Shown: piece by piece, positions 19,040-26,681 of the stretch | Layout: each line of letters opens with the position of its first letter | Numbering within the stretch: position 1 is the stretch's first letter | Assembly: GCA_902530215.1 (NCBI GenBank) | Contig: CABZZR010000002.1 | Location: 72,001 to 130,460 of the forward strand | Source of the DNA: an uncultured Pelagibacteraceae bacterium | Lineage (GTDB): Bacteria; Pseudomonadota; Alphaproteobacteria; Pelagibacterales; Pelagibacteraceae | Reading direction: 5' to 3' | DNA length: 58,460 nt | Position numbers and translations under genes: made by a program | The notes under the pieces: model-generated | Database searches by the model: none | What the model was told of the DNA's origin: nothing | Seen by the model: only the letters and a program-made list of their open reading frames with translations

Positions 19040-19855
19040 TTATGTTTTAATCTTGTAACCTTTCTTATATAAATAATATGCAATAAACCAAGTAACAAAA
19101 GATAGTAAAAGTAAATATATCATTCCAATTTTTAAAGAACCGTCAGATGCTCCTATAAAACCTGCTCTAAATCCATCTATAATATAAAAAAACGGATTAA
19201 TTAAACATATTTTTTGCAAAATATCAGGCAATCTTTCTATTGTGTAAAATGTGCCAGAAAGAAAAGATAGAGGAACAATTAAAAAATTAGTTATAGAAGC
19301 CATATGATCAAACTTTTCTGACCAAAGTCCGGTTATAAAACCAGCTGCGCCTAAAATAAAAGAACCCAGACATGTAAAAGCAATAACATAAAAAAAATTA
19401 ACAATTTCTAAATCAACAAAAAACAAATACACCGGAATTGAAATTATTGTTATAACTATACTTCTCGTACATCCGGCTAATATTATTGCCAGCGTAACTT
19501 CTGCGGGTGATAGTGGCGCATACAAAATATCAACGATATTTCCCTGAATTTTTCCAATCATCATTGAAGAGGATGTATGTGAAAAAGCTTGTTGTATAAC
19601 TTGCATTGCAATTAAGCCGGGAGCTAAAAATACGATAAAGTTTTCTCCTAAAACTAATCCTCTATTACTTCCGATCGCTAAGGTTAATACAACTAAAAAT
19701 AACAAAGACGTAATAAGAGGAGACAGCAAGGTTTGAATCCAAACTATAAAAAATCTTAAAACTTCTTTTTTATAGAGTGTCCACGCGCCAATCCAATTAA
19801 CGTGGCCAGGCCTTATTTTTCCTATTGTGTATTCTTTGTTATTTAACTCTTTCAT
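19040..19855 (-). CDS. ABC-2 type transporter permease
   Basis: A 271-residue membrane protein with about six hydrophobic segments (for example residues 36-60, 69-90, 110-130, 150-178, 190-210 and 240-262) and the ABC-2 permease look: KEVLRFFIVWIQTLLSPLITSLLF, here split as KEVLRFFIVWIQTLL plus SPLITSLLF, and IVPLSFLSGTFYTIERLP. Relatives such as YadH pair with a separate ATPase. No ATPase gene adjoins it here. It is followed by argD after 1 base, so it leads the permease-argD-argF unit, although a role in arginine metabolism is not implied. Substrate unknown. Confidence 0.85.
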   Translation of the reverse strand: MKELNNKEYTIGKIRPGHVNWIGAWTLYKKEVLRFFIVWIQTLLSPLITSLLFLVVLTLAIGSNRGLVLGENFIVFLAPGLIAMQVIQQAFSHTSSSMMIGKIQGNIVDILYAPLSPAEVTLAIILAGCTRSIVITIISIPVYLFFVDLEIVNFFYVIAFTCLGSFILGAAGFITGLWSEKFDHMASITNFLIVPLSFLSGTFYTIERLPDILQKICLINPFFYIIDGFRAGFIGASDGSLKIGMIYLLLLSFVTWFIAYYLYKKGYKIKT

Positions 19856-19998
19856 AAAAACCTACTTATAGGTGAAAACTATTTAAATTTGTTGAAAACT
19901 TTAAAAAAAATTGAAAAAAGCTCATATTTTGCTTTTCAAAGTATACATATTGTGTTTAATAATGTAAAAAACACTAAATACAGTACTAAATCTATAAA

Positions 19999-20484
19999 AT
20001 GTCTTGGACTGCAGAAAAAGAGGAAAAACTTAGAGAACTTTGGGGAAAGGGCAAAACAGCTAGCCAAATTGCCCAAATAATTGGTGAGGTGTCTAGAAAT
20101 GCTGTAATTGGAAAGGCACATAGACTTAATTTAGCCAGAAAAACGATAAACAGAAGCGCCGCAGTTAAAAACACAAATAATTTAAAAAGTAATAATGAAA
20201 CAAAAGTTTCAAGAAGAAGTAGATTTAAATCATTATTATTGGACAAGAATTTTGAACCTGAAAATCCGAAAACTCTTGAGGAACTAAACGAAAAAACATG
20301 CAAATGGCCAATTGGGCATCCGGATGAAGAAAATTTTTATTTTTGTGGCAGACATCCAATTAAAGGATTTTCTTACTGCAAACTGCATGTACTTTATGCT
20401 TTCCAGCCTAAAAATATGAAAGATGAAGATATAGATGCAGAAGAAATTCCTAAGTTTATAGAAAAAAAAATCAAATCAGCCTAA
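19999..20484 (+). CDS. gcrA: GcrA family cell cycle regulator
   Basis: A 161-residue DNA-binding regulator found in alphaproteobacteria. In Caulobacter, GcrA associates with sigma-70 RNA polymerase and activates promoters carrying GANTC sites methylated by CcrM. The N-terminal domain reads MSWTAEKEEKLRELWGKG and ASQIAQIIGEVSRNAVIGKA, the family hallmark. The C-terminal part has CKWPIGHPDEENFYFCGRHP and SYCKLH, a conserved Cys/His-rich end. It is divergent from the permease-argD-argF unit. No CcrM-type methyltransferase lies in the window, so whether methylation control applies is open. Confidence 0.93.
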   Translation: MSWTAEKEEKLRELWGKGKTASQIAQIIGEVSRNAVIGKAHRLNLARKTINRSAAVKNTNNLKSNNETKVSRRSRFKSLLLDKNFEPENPKTLEELNEKTCKWPIGHPDEENFYFCGRHPIKGFSYCKLHVLYAFQPKNMKDEDIDAEEIPKFIEKKIKSA

Positions 20485-20508
20485 GAATATTTTTTAAGAT
20501 AGGCTTTT
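20478..20508 (+). terminator. Possible gcrA terminator hairpin
   Basis: AGCCTA (20478-20483) can pair with TAGGCT (20500-20505) across an A/T-rich 16-base loop, followed by a short T run. It spans the gcrA stop and runs into the 3' end of the convergent dehydrogenase gene. The stem is only six pairs, so this is tentative. Confidence 0.3.
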
Positions 20509-21498
20509 AATTTTATTAACTAATTCCGTATTTATATTTCTTGGACCTTTGTCTAATCTATTTTTATGTCTTCTTTGTCCAGGCAGACGGACGCCTTCCA
20601 TTTCTAGCATTTTTTTAAAAAATTCTTCAGCATGTTTATCCCATCCTAGGCCAGAAATTTTTTCAGGAGATATAGCTAAAATAAACTCTCCTCCACTTGG
20701 AGGTCCGCCATCTTTATTATCTTTTTCTGCAGTTTCATAACTAAAATTATCTCCAACTAATGCACCTGCTAATAATTCTACCATCATTGCAATTGCAGAA
20801 CCTTTATAACCACCGAACGGAAGAAGGACACCCCCACTTCCTTTAACAATTTCTTTTGGGTCTGTAGTTTCTTTTCCATCTTTATTAATACCCGTTCCTA
20901 AGGGAACTTTTTTCCCGTCTCTAGCTGCTACCATAACGTCTCCCATTGCCATAGCTGATGTTGCCATATCATAAACTACAGGGGTTTTTCCTGGTCGTGG
21001 CCATGCAAATGAAATGGGATTTGTTCCAAATAATGCTTTTCTTGCTCCTGCAGGAGCTACCATTGGCATGTATGATGTGCAGGCAAAACCAACTAATCCT
21101 TCTTCTGCAATCGCCTCTGTTTCAGGCCAAAGAGCTGCCATATGATGTGAATTAGTAATAGCTAAAACTGCAACACCTGTTTCTTTAGCAAGTTTAATTA
21201 ATTCTGGTAAACCAACTTTTAATACCATTGGTGCAAAAGCATTATTACCTAAAACTTTAATTATACTTGGTGAGATTTTTTTTATTTCTGGTCTTGCTTT
21301 GCCATTTACTTTTTTGCTTTTTAAAGCAGCAACATAGGCGGGTAATCTGAATAAACCGTGGGAATGAGAACCATCTCTTTCGGCTCTCATTAATGTGTCT
21401 GATAAAATATTTGCGTTTTCCTCGTCGCAACCATTAGCTAATAAAGTCTTTTTAGCTAAATCAAATATTTCATTTAAAGATAAAGAAACTGTGTTCAT
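20494..21498 (-). CDS. Ldh family NAD(P)-dependent malate/lactate-type dehydrogenase
   Basis: A 334-residue oxidoreductase of the type 2 malate/L-lactate dehydrogenase family (Ldh_2), a fold unrelated to classical LDH. Members act on malate, sulfolactate, ureidoglycolate, 2,3-diketogulonate or cyclic imino acids, so the substrate cannot be named here. Family features seen: DGSHSHGLFRLP near residue 55, ITNSHHMAALWPETE, GTNPISFAWP, VYDMATSAMAMGDV and LPFGGYKGSAIAMMVELLAG. It stands alone, with gcrA 9 bases away on the opposite strand and znuA 44 bases downstream of its start on the same strand. Confidence 0.88.
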   Translation of the reverse strand: MNTVSLSLNEIFDLAKKTLLANGCDEENANILSDTLMRAERDGSHSHGLFRLPAYVAALKSKKVNGKARPEIKKISPSIIKVLGNNAFAPMVLKVGLPELIKLAKETGVAVLAITNSHHMAALWPETEAIAEEGLVGFACTSYMPMVAPAGARKALFGTNPISFAWPRPGKTPVVYDMATSAMAMGDVMVAARDGKKVPLGTGINKDGKETTDPKEIVKGSGGVLLPFGGYKGSAIAMMVELLAGALVGDNFSYETAEKDNKDGGPPSGGEFILAISPEKISGLGWDKHAEEFFKKMLEMEGVRLPGQRRHKNRLDKGPRNINTELVNKIKSLS

Positions 21499-21542
21499 AA
21501 ATAATAATAAATATTATTTATAACAAAAGATCAATTTATTAA

Positions 21543-22574
21543 TTAACAGCCTTTGAATGACTTGGATATATTTTTAATCAATTTAAAATATAATCCTTTA
21601 CCTGGATCTAGAGTAGCTCCCAAAGGATCTAGAACTCCCGTTTTTATGTCCATATCTTTGGCAACGGCATTTATTATATCTGGATTAAATTGAGGTTCTG
21701 AAAATATGCAACTAACTTTATCATGCTCGATTATTTCTCTAATTTCTGACAATTGTTCTGCCCCAGGCATAACATCTGTGTTCACTGTGAAAGCTCCCAA
21801 TACACTAACATTAAATCTATTTTCGAAATATTGGTAAGCATCATGAAATACAATAAATGAAATATCTTGATTTAGCTCAGCCTTTACATCTTTAATAAGC
21901 TTATCAACATCTTTTAGAGCTTTACCTAAATTGCTTTTATAAACAGAAGAATTCTTTTCATCATTCTCGATTAAATGTTCAGCCATTTCACTTAAAATTA
22001 TTTTTGCATTAATAGGATCTAACCAAATGTGAGGATCGTATTCTCCGTGAGCATGACCTTCATGTCCGTGTTCATCATGACCTTCTTCTTCGTGTTTATG
22101 TTCATCATGTTCATCTTCCTTGTGGCCATCTTCTTCGTGTTTATGTTCATCATGTTCATCTTCCTTGTGGCCATCTTCTTCGTGTCCATGATCGTCATGT
22201 CCATCAAAGATGTTTTTTTCTCTAAATTTTAATTTTTTTAATCCTTTTATCTCCATTAATTCAATTTTTTCAGCTTTTTTTGCAATGGAGTTTAATGGTT
22301 TTATTAAAAAATTTTCTAAATCTTCACCAACCCAAAATATAAGATCTGCCTCTTGTAGCATTTTTGCATGTGATGGTTTTAGTGCAAAACCGTGAGGTGA
22401 GGAATATCCATCCACTATCAAATCAGGTTTGGTTACCCCGTCCATTAGATAGCTAGCTAATGAATGTATTGGCTTGATTGAAGTTACTACCTTTATTTCA
22501 GCATTTGCTGATGTAAATAAAGTTAAAAATGATAATATTGTTAAGATAAATGAAGCTTTTTTAAGATTTTTCAT
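21543..22574 (-). CDS. znuA: Zinc ABC transporter substrate-binding protein ZnuA
   Basis: Periplasmic zinc-capture protein, 343 residues. The signal peptide is about residues 1-25, with likely cleavage after SANA. Probable ligand histidines sit in VVTSIKPIHSLASYLM, SSPHGFALKPSHAK and after the loop in HAHGEYDPHIWLDP. Between them is a long His/Asp/Glu loop, about 55 residues, partly built from a tandem 15-residue repeat. Such loops are thought to sense or scavenge zinc. It is divergent from znuC with a palindromic Zur-like site in the 72-base gap, so zinc repression of both sides is likely. Confidence 0.94.
   Translation of the reverse strand: MKNLKKASFILTILSFLTLFTSANAEIKVVTSIKPIHSLASYLMDGVTKPDLIVDGYSSPHGFALKPSHAKMLQEADLIFWVGEDLENFLIKPLNSIAKKAEKIELMEIKGLKKLKFREKNIFDGHDDHGHEEDGHKEDEHDEHKHEEDGHKEDEHDEHKHEEEGHDEHGHEGHAHGEYDPHIWLDPINAKIILSEMAEHLIENDEKNSSVYKSNLGKALKDVDKLIKDVKAELNQDISFIVFHDAYQYFENRFNVSVLGAFTVNTDVMPGAEQLSEIREIIEHDKVSCIFSEPQFNPDIINAVAKDMDIKTGVLDPLGATLDPGKGLYFKLIKNISKSFKGC
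22086..22205. repeat. 45-bp tandem repeat in the znuA His-rich loop
   Basis: Two identical 45-base units lie head to tail at 22086-22130 and 22131-22175, and a diverged partial third copy begins at 22176 with the same first ten bases. The unit length is a multiple of three, so the reading frame is kept and each copy adds 15 residues of the type EDGHKEDEHDEHKHE. Identity at the DNA level implies a recent duplication or continuing homogenisation. Confidence 0.9.
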
Positions 22575-22594
22575 AATTCCAATGTTCGTATATT

Positions 22595-22607
22595 GTTATA
22601 ATATAAC
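22595..22607. promoter_or_regulatory. Zur-like operator palindrome
   Basis: The 13-base sequence GTTATAATATAAC is a perfect inverted repeat around its centre and lies in the gap between the divergent znuA and znuC start codons. It matches the Zur box type known from proteobacteria. A weaker GTTA..TAAC pair follows at 22608-22625. The zur gene is in the same locus. Confidence 0.75.
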
Positions 22608-22646
22608 GTTATGTAATAAAGTAACATTTAAGAGTCAAGATACAAA

Positions 22647-23393
22647 ATGAGCATAGATAAAAATATATTGGTTAAATTAAAGGATGCAGGTTTTCGCCAA
22701 AATGATAAGTGGCTTGTAAAAGGCGTATCATTAGTGGTCGAAAAGGGAAAAATTGTAACCCTAATTGGCCCAAATGGTTCTGGGAAAAGTACTACTGCAA
22801 AAATTGCTTTAGGTATTTATAAAAAAATTGATGGTGAAGTTGAAAAGTATACTAACAAAGTTGGGTATGTTCCCCAAAAAGTTTCGATAGATTGGACATT
22901 GCCACTGAGGGTTAGTGATTTCATGGTCTTGACTGAAAATCTTAAAGATGAGGCAATAAATGAAGCTTTATCATTAACAGGTGTTGAACATCTAAAAAAT
23001 AAAAATTTAGGAAATTTATCTGGTGGTGAATTCCAAAGAGTTTTACTTGCAAGAGCTATTTCAAAAAAACCAGAATTATTAGTACTTGATGAGCCTGTTC
23101 AAGGGGTAGATTTCACTGGGGAAATAGCTTTGTATGAATTAATAAAAAAAATATCAGAAGAATTAAACTGTGGAATTTTATTAATATCTCATGACTTGCA
23201 TACAGTAATGAGTGCTACTGACCATGTTGTTTGTTTAAATGGCCATGTGTGTTGTTCAGGTTCACCGATTGATGTTGCAAAAAACAAAGAATATAAAGTT
23301 TTATTCGGCGAACAAGCTTCTCAAACCCTTTCGATTTACGAACACAGACATGATCATGTTCATTCCCATGAAGGAGATATAAAGAAAAATTAA
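22647..23393 (+). CDS. znuC: Zinc ABC transporter ATP-binding protein ZnuC
   Basis: ATPase of the zinc importer, 248 residues. Walker A is GPNGSGKST (around residue 42), the signature is LSGGEFQRVLLARA, Walker B is LLVLDEPVQGVD, and the switch histidine is in ILLISHDLHTVM. The C-terminus has a short histidine-rich end (YEHRHDHVHSHEG), common in ZnuC. It is followed by znuB after 1 base and zur 24 bases after that, forming a znuC-znuB-zur transcript divergent from znuA. Confidence 0.95.
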   Translation: MSIDKNILVKLKDAGFRQNDKWLVKGVSLVVEKGKIVTLIGPNGSGKSTTAKIALGIYKKIDGEVEKYTNKVGYVPQKVSIDWTLPLRVSDFMVLTENLKDEAINEALSLTGVEHLKNKNLGNLSGGEFQRVLLARAISKKPELLVLDEPVQGVDFTGEIALYELIKKISEELNCGILLISHDLHTVMSATDHVVCLNGHVCCSGSPIDVAKNKEYKVLFGEQASQTLSIYEHRHDHVHSHEGDIKKN

Positions 23394-23394
23394 A

Positions 23395-24198
23395 ATGTTT
23401 GATGATTTTTTTATAAGAGCGTTAGTTGCTGGAATTGGAGTTGCTTTTGTAACGGGCCCACTTGGTTGTTTTGTTGTTTGGAGAAGATTGTCTTATTTTG
23501 GAGATACACTTGCACACTCAGCTTTACTCGGGGTTACTATGGCATATTCTTTTGAATTAAATATTGCTGTATCAGTATTTATCATTTCATCCGTAATCGC
23601 GTTAATTTTAATACAACTTCAAAAGAAAACTAATCTTCCAGGTGATGCTTTACTTGGTCTTTTAGCTCACTCCTCATTAGCAGTTGGTTTAGTGGTAATT
23701 GGATTTTTAACATTTATCAGATTTGATATTATGGGATTATTATTTGGAGATATATTAGCTGTAACAATTGATGATTTACTTATTATATGGATTGGCGGAG
23801 GATTAATTTTACTGGTACTTAAATTAATTTGGAAACCTTTATTTGCATCAACAGTTAATTATGAATTAGCCGAAGCTGAAGGACTCAATCCAGATAGAGC
23901 AAAAGCAATATTTACAATTTTAATGGCTGCTATTATTGCAATTTCTATAAAAATGGTTGGTTTGTTATTAATTACAGGAATGTTAATTATTCCTGCCGCA
24001 ATGGCTAGAAACATCTCAGACAATCCAAAAAAAATGATAATTTTTTCAATAATTGGAGGATTATTATCAGTAATTATTGGATTATTTTCTTCACTAGAAT
24101 TTAATTCTCCTTCTGGGCCTTCAATTATAACGGCTTCTTTAATTTTATTTATACTGTCATTATTAAAAATAAAACAATCGGCACATTTGAAAAACTAA
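23395..24198 (+). CDS. znuB: Zinc ABC transporter permease ZnuB
   Basis: Inner-membrane channel of the zinc importer (ABC-3 family), 267 residues with about eight hydrophobic segments. Family blocks: GPLGCFVVWRRLSYFGDTLAHSALLG near the N-terminus, here cited as GPLGCFVVWRRLSYFGD plus TLAHSALLG, then GDALLGLLAHSSLA and MVGLLLITGMLIIPAAMAR. It starts 1 base after znuC and precedes zur. Confidence 0.95.
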   Translation: MFDDFFIRALVAGIGVAFVTGPLGCFVVWRRLSYFGDTLAHSALLGVTMAYSFELNIAVSVFIISSVIALILIQLQKKTNLPGDALLGLLAHSSLAVGLVVIGFLTFIRFDIMGLLFGDILAVTIDDLLIIWIGGGLILLVLKLIWKPLFASTVNYELAEAEGLNPDRAKAIFTILMAAIIAISIKMVGLLLITGMLIIPAAMARNISDNPKKMIIFSIIGGLLSVIIGLFSSLEFNSPSGPSIITASLILFILSLLKIKQSAHLKN

Positions 24199-24222
24199 TG
24201 AATAATTGTTAAAATATAGAAA

Positions 24223-24621
24223 ATGCAAAAACAACAATATCTTTCAAAAAATCAAAAAATAGTTTTAGACCATGTTGAAAAAGCCAATCAACCTCTTAAG
24301 GCTTATTCGATATTATATAATGTTCAAAAAAAAGGATTAAAAGCACCTCTACAAGTATATAGAGCTTTAGATAAATTGGTTGAAATAGGTAAAATTCATA
24401 AAATTGAAAGTAGAAATGCTTTTGTAGCGTGTAAAAACTCAAATTGCCTAGTTTCTAATGCAACAGCTTTTTCAATTTGTGAAAGTTGTGAAAAAGTAAC
24501 TGAAATAAACAACTCAAAACTTTCTAAATATCTAAGTAATTTTGAAGACAACTCAGGAATGAAATATAGCAAATACAACTTAGAATTCTTTGGTTTATGC
24601 AAAAAGTGCAAAAACAAATAA
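24223..24621 (+). CDS. zur: Fur family zinc uptake regulator
   Basis: A 132-residue Fur-family repressor. The winged-helix half includes QKIVLDHVEKANQPLKAYSIL and PLQVYRALDKLVEIGKIHKIE, here cited as PLQVYRALDKLVEIGKI. The metal half has two CxxC pairs, CESC and CKKC, which form the structural zinc site. Its position as the last gene of znuC-znuB-zur and the palindrome in front of the operon support Zur rather than Fur or Irr. With zinc bound it should shut off both sides of the locus, and itself. Confidence 0.9.
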   Translation: MQKQQYLSKNQKIVLDHVEKANQPLKAYSILYNVQKKGLKAPLQVYRALDKLVEIGKIHKIESRNAFVACKNSNCLVSNATAFSICESCEKVTEINNSKLSKYLSNFEDNSGMKYSKYNLEFFGLCKKCKNK

Positions 24622-24753
24622 AATAATAAAAATTTAATTTAAAAAGATAGTAAGGACTGTTGACTTTAGTCGAATAAAAAATAAGTTGGATCCTAACCTC
24701 AAACAATTCTAAAAATTACTTTATTTAATTCTAGACTAATCCTACTAAAAGTT

Positions 24754-24768
24754 TACAAGGACCTTGTA
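24754..24768 (+). promoter_or_regulatory. Palindrome covering the possible RBS of the PiT-like gene
   Basis: TACAAGG-A-CCTTGTA is a perfect 7-1-7 inverted repeat ending 8 bases before the ATG at 24777. As DNA it could be an operator. As RNA it is too tight to close without opening one or two pairs, but it would hide the AAGGA that is the only Shine-Dalgarno-like element. It lies in a 155-base gap after zur with no other recognisable structure. Confidence 0.4.
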
Positions 24769-24776
24769 TTCAAAAT

Positions 24777-25748
24777 ATGGAACTTACCTTATTATACACA
24801 ATTGTAGGCTTCGGTTTAGCAGGCTGGTCTGTAATTGCTAACGACTCAATTCAAACACTAGGTACTTTTATTGCTTCAAAAAAGAAGTGGTTTAAATGGT
24901 ATACGTTGGCCGCCTCTGCATCTTTTATGATGGCTGTTGTATTGATTTATGGCTGGTGGGCTTATGATGGAGATATTTCGTTTGGAAGATTAACAAGAAT
25001 TCCTTACCAAGAAATTCAATGGTATCACGCCGTAGCTCCTGGAATATTATTATTGCTAACAAGAGTTGGAATACCAGTATCAACTACTTTCTTAGTTCTT
25101 TCAGCGTTTGCTTCAACGGTTGTTTTAGAGAAGATGCTTTTAAAGAGTGTTGTGGGTTATGGTCTTGCTGCAGTTGCCGCTTATATTTGTTGGATTGCTA
25201 TTTCTAAATTTATTAATGAAAAATTTGATGAAATTACCACTGACTGGAAAATTTCTTTTTGGCGAAATGCGGTTTGGGTAAGTTCAGCCTATTTATGGGC
25301 AGCTTGGCTTTCTCATGATGTTGCTAACATTGCTGTTTATCTTCCAAGACAACTTGATCTTACATTATTATTAGTAGTTGTAACTTATTTTACAATTCTT
25401 CTTTTTTATATTTTCTACATACAGGGTGGACGGATACAAACAGTAGTTTTGGAGAAAACTGGAACTAGATATGCGCGATCAGCAACTATTATTAATACCA
25501 TCTATGCTGCTGTCCTTTATTACTTTAAAGAATTAAACGATCTACCAATGTCAACAACATGGGTTTTTGTAGGATTGTTATGCGGAAGAGAGCTTGCAAT
25601 TTCTACGATGAATAAAGAATATAAATTTAAATACGTGTTTCCGTTAATTGGTAAAGACTTTATTAAAATGGTCTTTGGGTTAAGTATTTCGGTTGGTATC
25701 GTATTAGCTATTCACTATATAATTATTCCTGGCGGCTACGGCTTGTAA
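24777..25748 (+). CDS. PiT-like membrane permease
   Basis: A 323-residue integral membrane protein with about nine hydrophobic segments. Two short motifs, IANDSIQTLGTF near residue 20 and SHDVANIAVYLPR around residue 184, resemble the duplicated GANDVAN signature of PiT (PHO4) phosphate permeases and lie in matching halves of the protein. That suggests an inverted-repeat transporter related to phosphate or sulfate permeases, but the match is partial and the substrate is inferred. It stands alone between zur and ubiA, with a palindrome just before its start. Confidence 0.55.
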   Translation: MELTLLYTIVGFGLAGWSVIANDSIQTLGTFIASKKKWFKWYTLAASASFMMAVVLIYGWWAYDGDISFGRLTRIPYQEIQWYHAVAPGILLLLTRVGIPVSTTFLVLSAFASTVVLEKMLLKSVVGYGLAAVAAYICWIAISKFINEKFDEITTDWKISFWRNAVWVSSAYLWAAWLSHDVANIAVYLPRQLDLTLLLVVVTYFTILLFYIFYIQGGRIQTVVLEKTGTRYARSATIINTIYAAVLYYFKELNDLPMSTTWVFVGLLCGRELAISTMNKEYKFKYVFPLIGKDFIKMVFGLSISVGIVLAIHYIIIPGGYGL

Positions 25749-25816
25749 ATTTTACTTAAAATTTTAATTAATTATTTTTAAAATTTTAATTTCATGTATA
25801 ATTTGACATCCAAATC

Positions 25817-26680
25817 ATGGAAAAAATTCGTCAATTTATTTTACTTACAAGATTTAATAGACCTATAGGATATTTGCTACTTTTTTGGCCATGTCTTTGG
25901 GGATTAACTTTAGCTTTTTATTTCAATCCTAACTTGGTCAATTACATCTATTTTATAGTATTATTTTTTCTTGGTTCAGTTTTAATGAGAAGCGCTGGCT
26001 GTATTATAAATGATATTGTTGATAGAAAAATTGATATTAAAGTAAAAAGGACAAAATCGAGACCAATTGCTTCAGGAAAAGTTGGTATACTTGAGGCATG
26101 GGTTTATATTTCTATTCTTTGTTTGTTAGCTTTAATTATTTTATTACAATTTAATAACTTAACGATAATTCTAGGAATGCTTTCAATGACTCTGGCATTT
26201 TCTTATCCATTTATGAAAAGATATACTTACTGGCCTCAACTATTTTTAGGTCTTACCTTTAATTGGGGAATTATTATGGCTTGGACAGCATTGAATAATG
26301 AACTTAATGTAATACCTTTTGTACTATATCTATCGGCCATATTTTGGACATTGGGTTATGACACCATTTATGGCACTCAGGATATTGCGGATGACGAAAT
26401 TATTGGGGTTAAATCTACTTCAATTAAGTTTAAGGAAAATATAAAAATATTTGTATCTTTATGCTATTTTGTTTCAACTTTCTTTTTGGGTGTTTTGGCA
26501 TTTATTATTGATGTCAAGGTGTATGGATATTTTATTTTAATACTTGTAGCTATGCAATTTTTATATCAAATTATTAAATTTAACAAAAATAATGCTGATT
26601 CCTGCTTAAAAATGTTTAAAAGTAATAACTTGATAGGATTGTTAATTTTTATATTTTTTTTATCATTACAAGTAAATTAA
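25817..26680 (+). CDS. ubiA: 4-hydroxybenzoate polyprenyltransferase
   Basis: Inner-membrane enzyme that joins the polyprenyl tail to 4-hydroxybenzoate in ubiquinone synthesis. The 287-residue protein has many membrane helices. The first Asp-rich motif is NDIVDRKID (residues 65-73), followed by KRTKSRPIASG. The second is DTIYGTQDIADDEIIGVKST, around residue 185. It is followed by the MsbA-like transporter after 1 base, so it may share a transcript with the lipid A genes. Confidence 0.94.
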   Translation: MEKIRQFILLTRFNRPIGYLLLFWPCLWGLTLAFYFNPNLVNYIYFIVLFFLGSVLMRSAGCIINDIVDRKIDIKVKRTKSRPIASGKVGILEAWVYISILCLLALIILLQFNNLTIILGMLSMTLAFSYPFMKRYTYWPQLFLGLTFNWGIIMAWTALNNELNVIPFVLYLSAIFWTLGYDTIYGTQDIADDEIIGVKSTSIKFKENIKIFVSLCYFVSTFFLGVLAFIIDVKVYGYFILILVAMQFLYQIIKFNKNNADSCLKMFKSNNLIGLLIFIFFLSLQVN

Positions 26681-26681
26681 T

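Noticed and set aside
22029-22232. Two other long frames over the znuA His-rich loop
   Set aside because: The 45-base repeat is open in several frames because of its biased composition. The low-complexity Met/Phe/Val products have no support beyond openness.
22608-22625. GTTA..TAAC as a second Zur operator
   Set aside because: The arms match over only four bases and the spacing differs from the main 13-base palindrome, so it is mentioned but not listed as a site.
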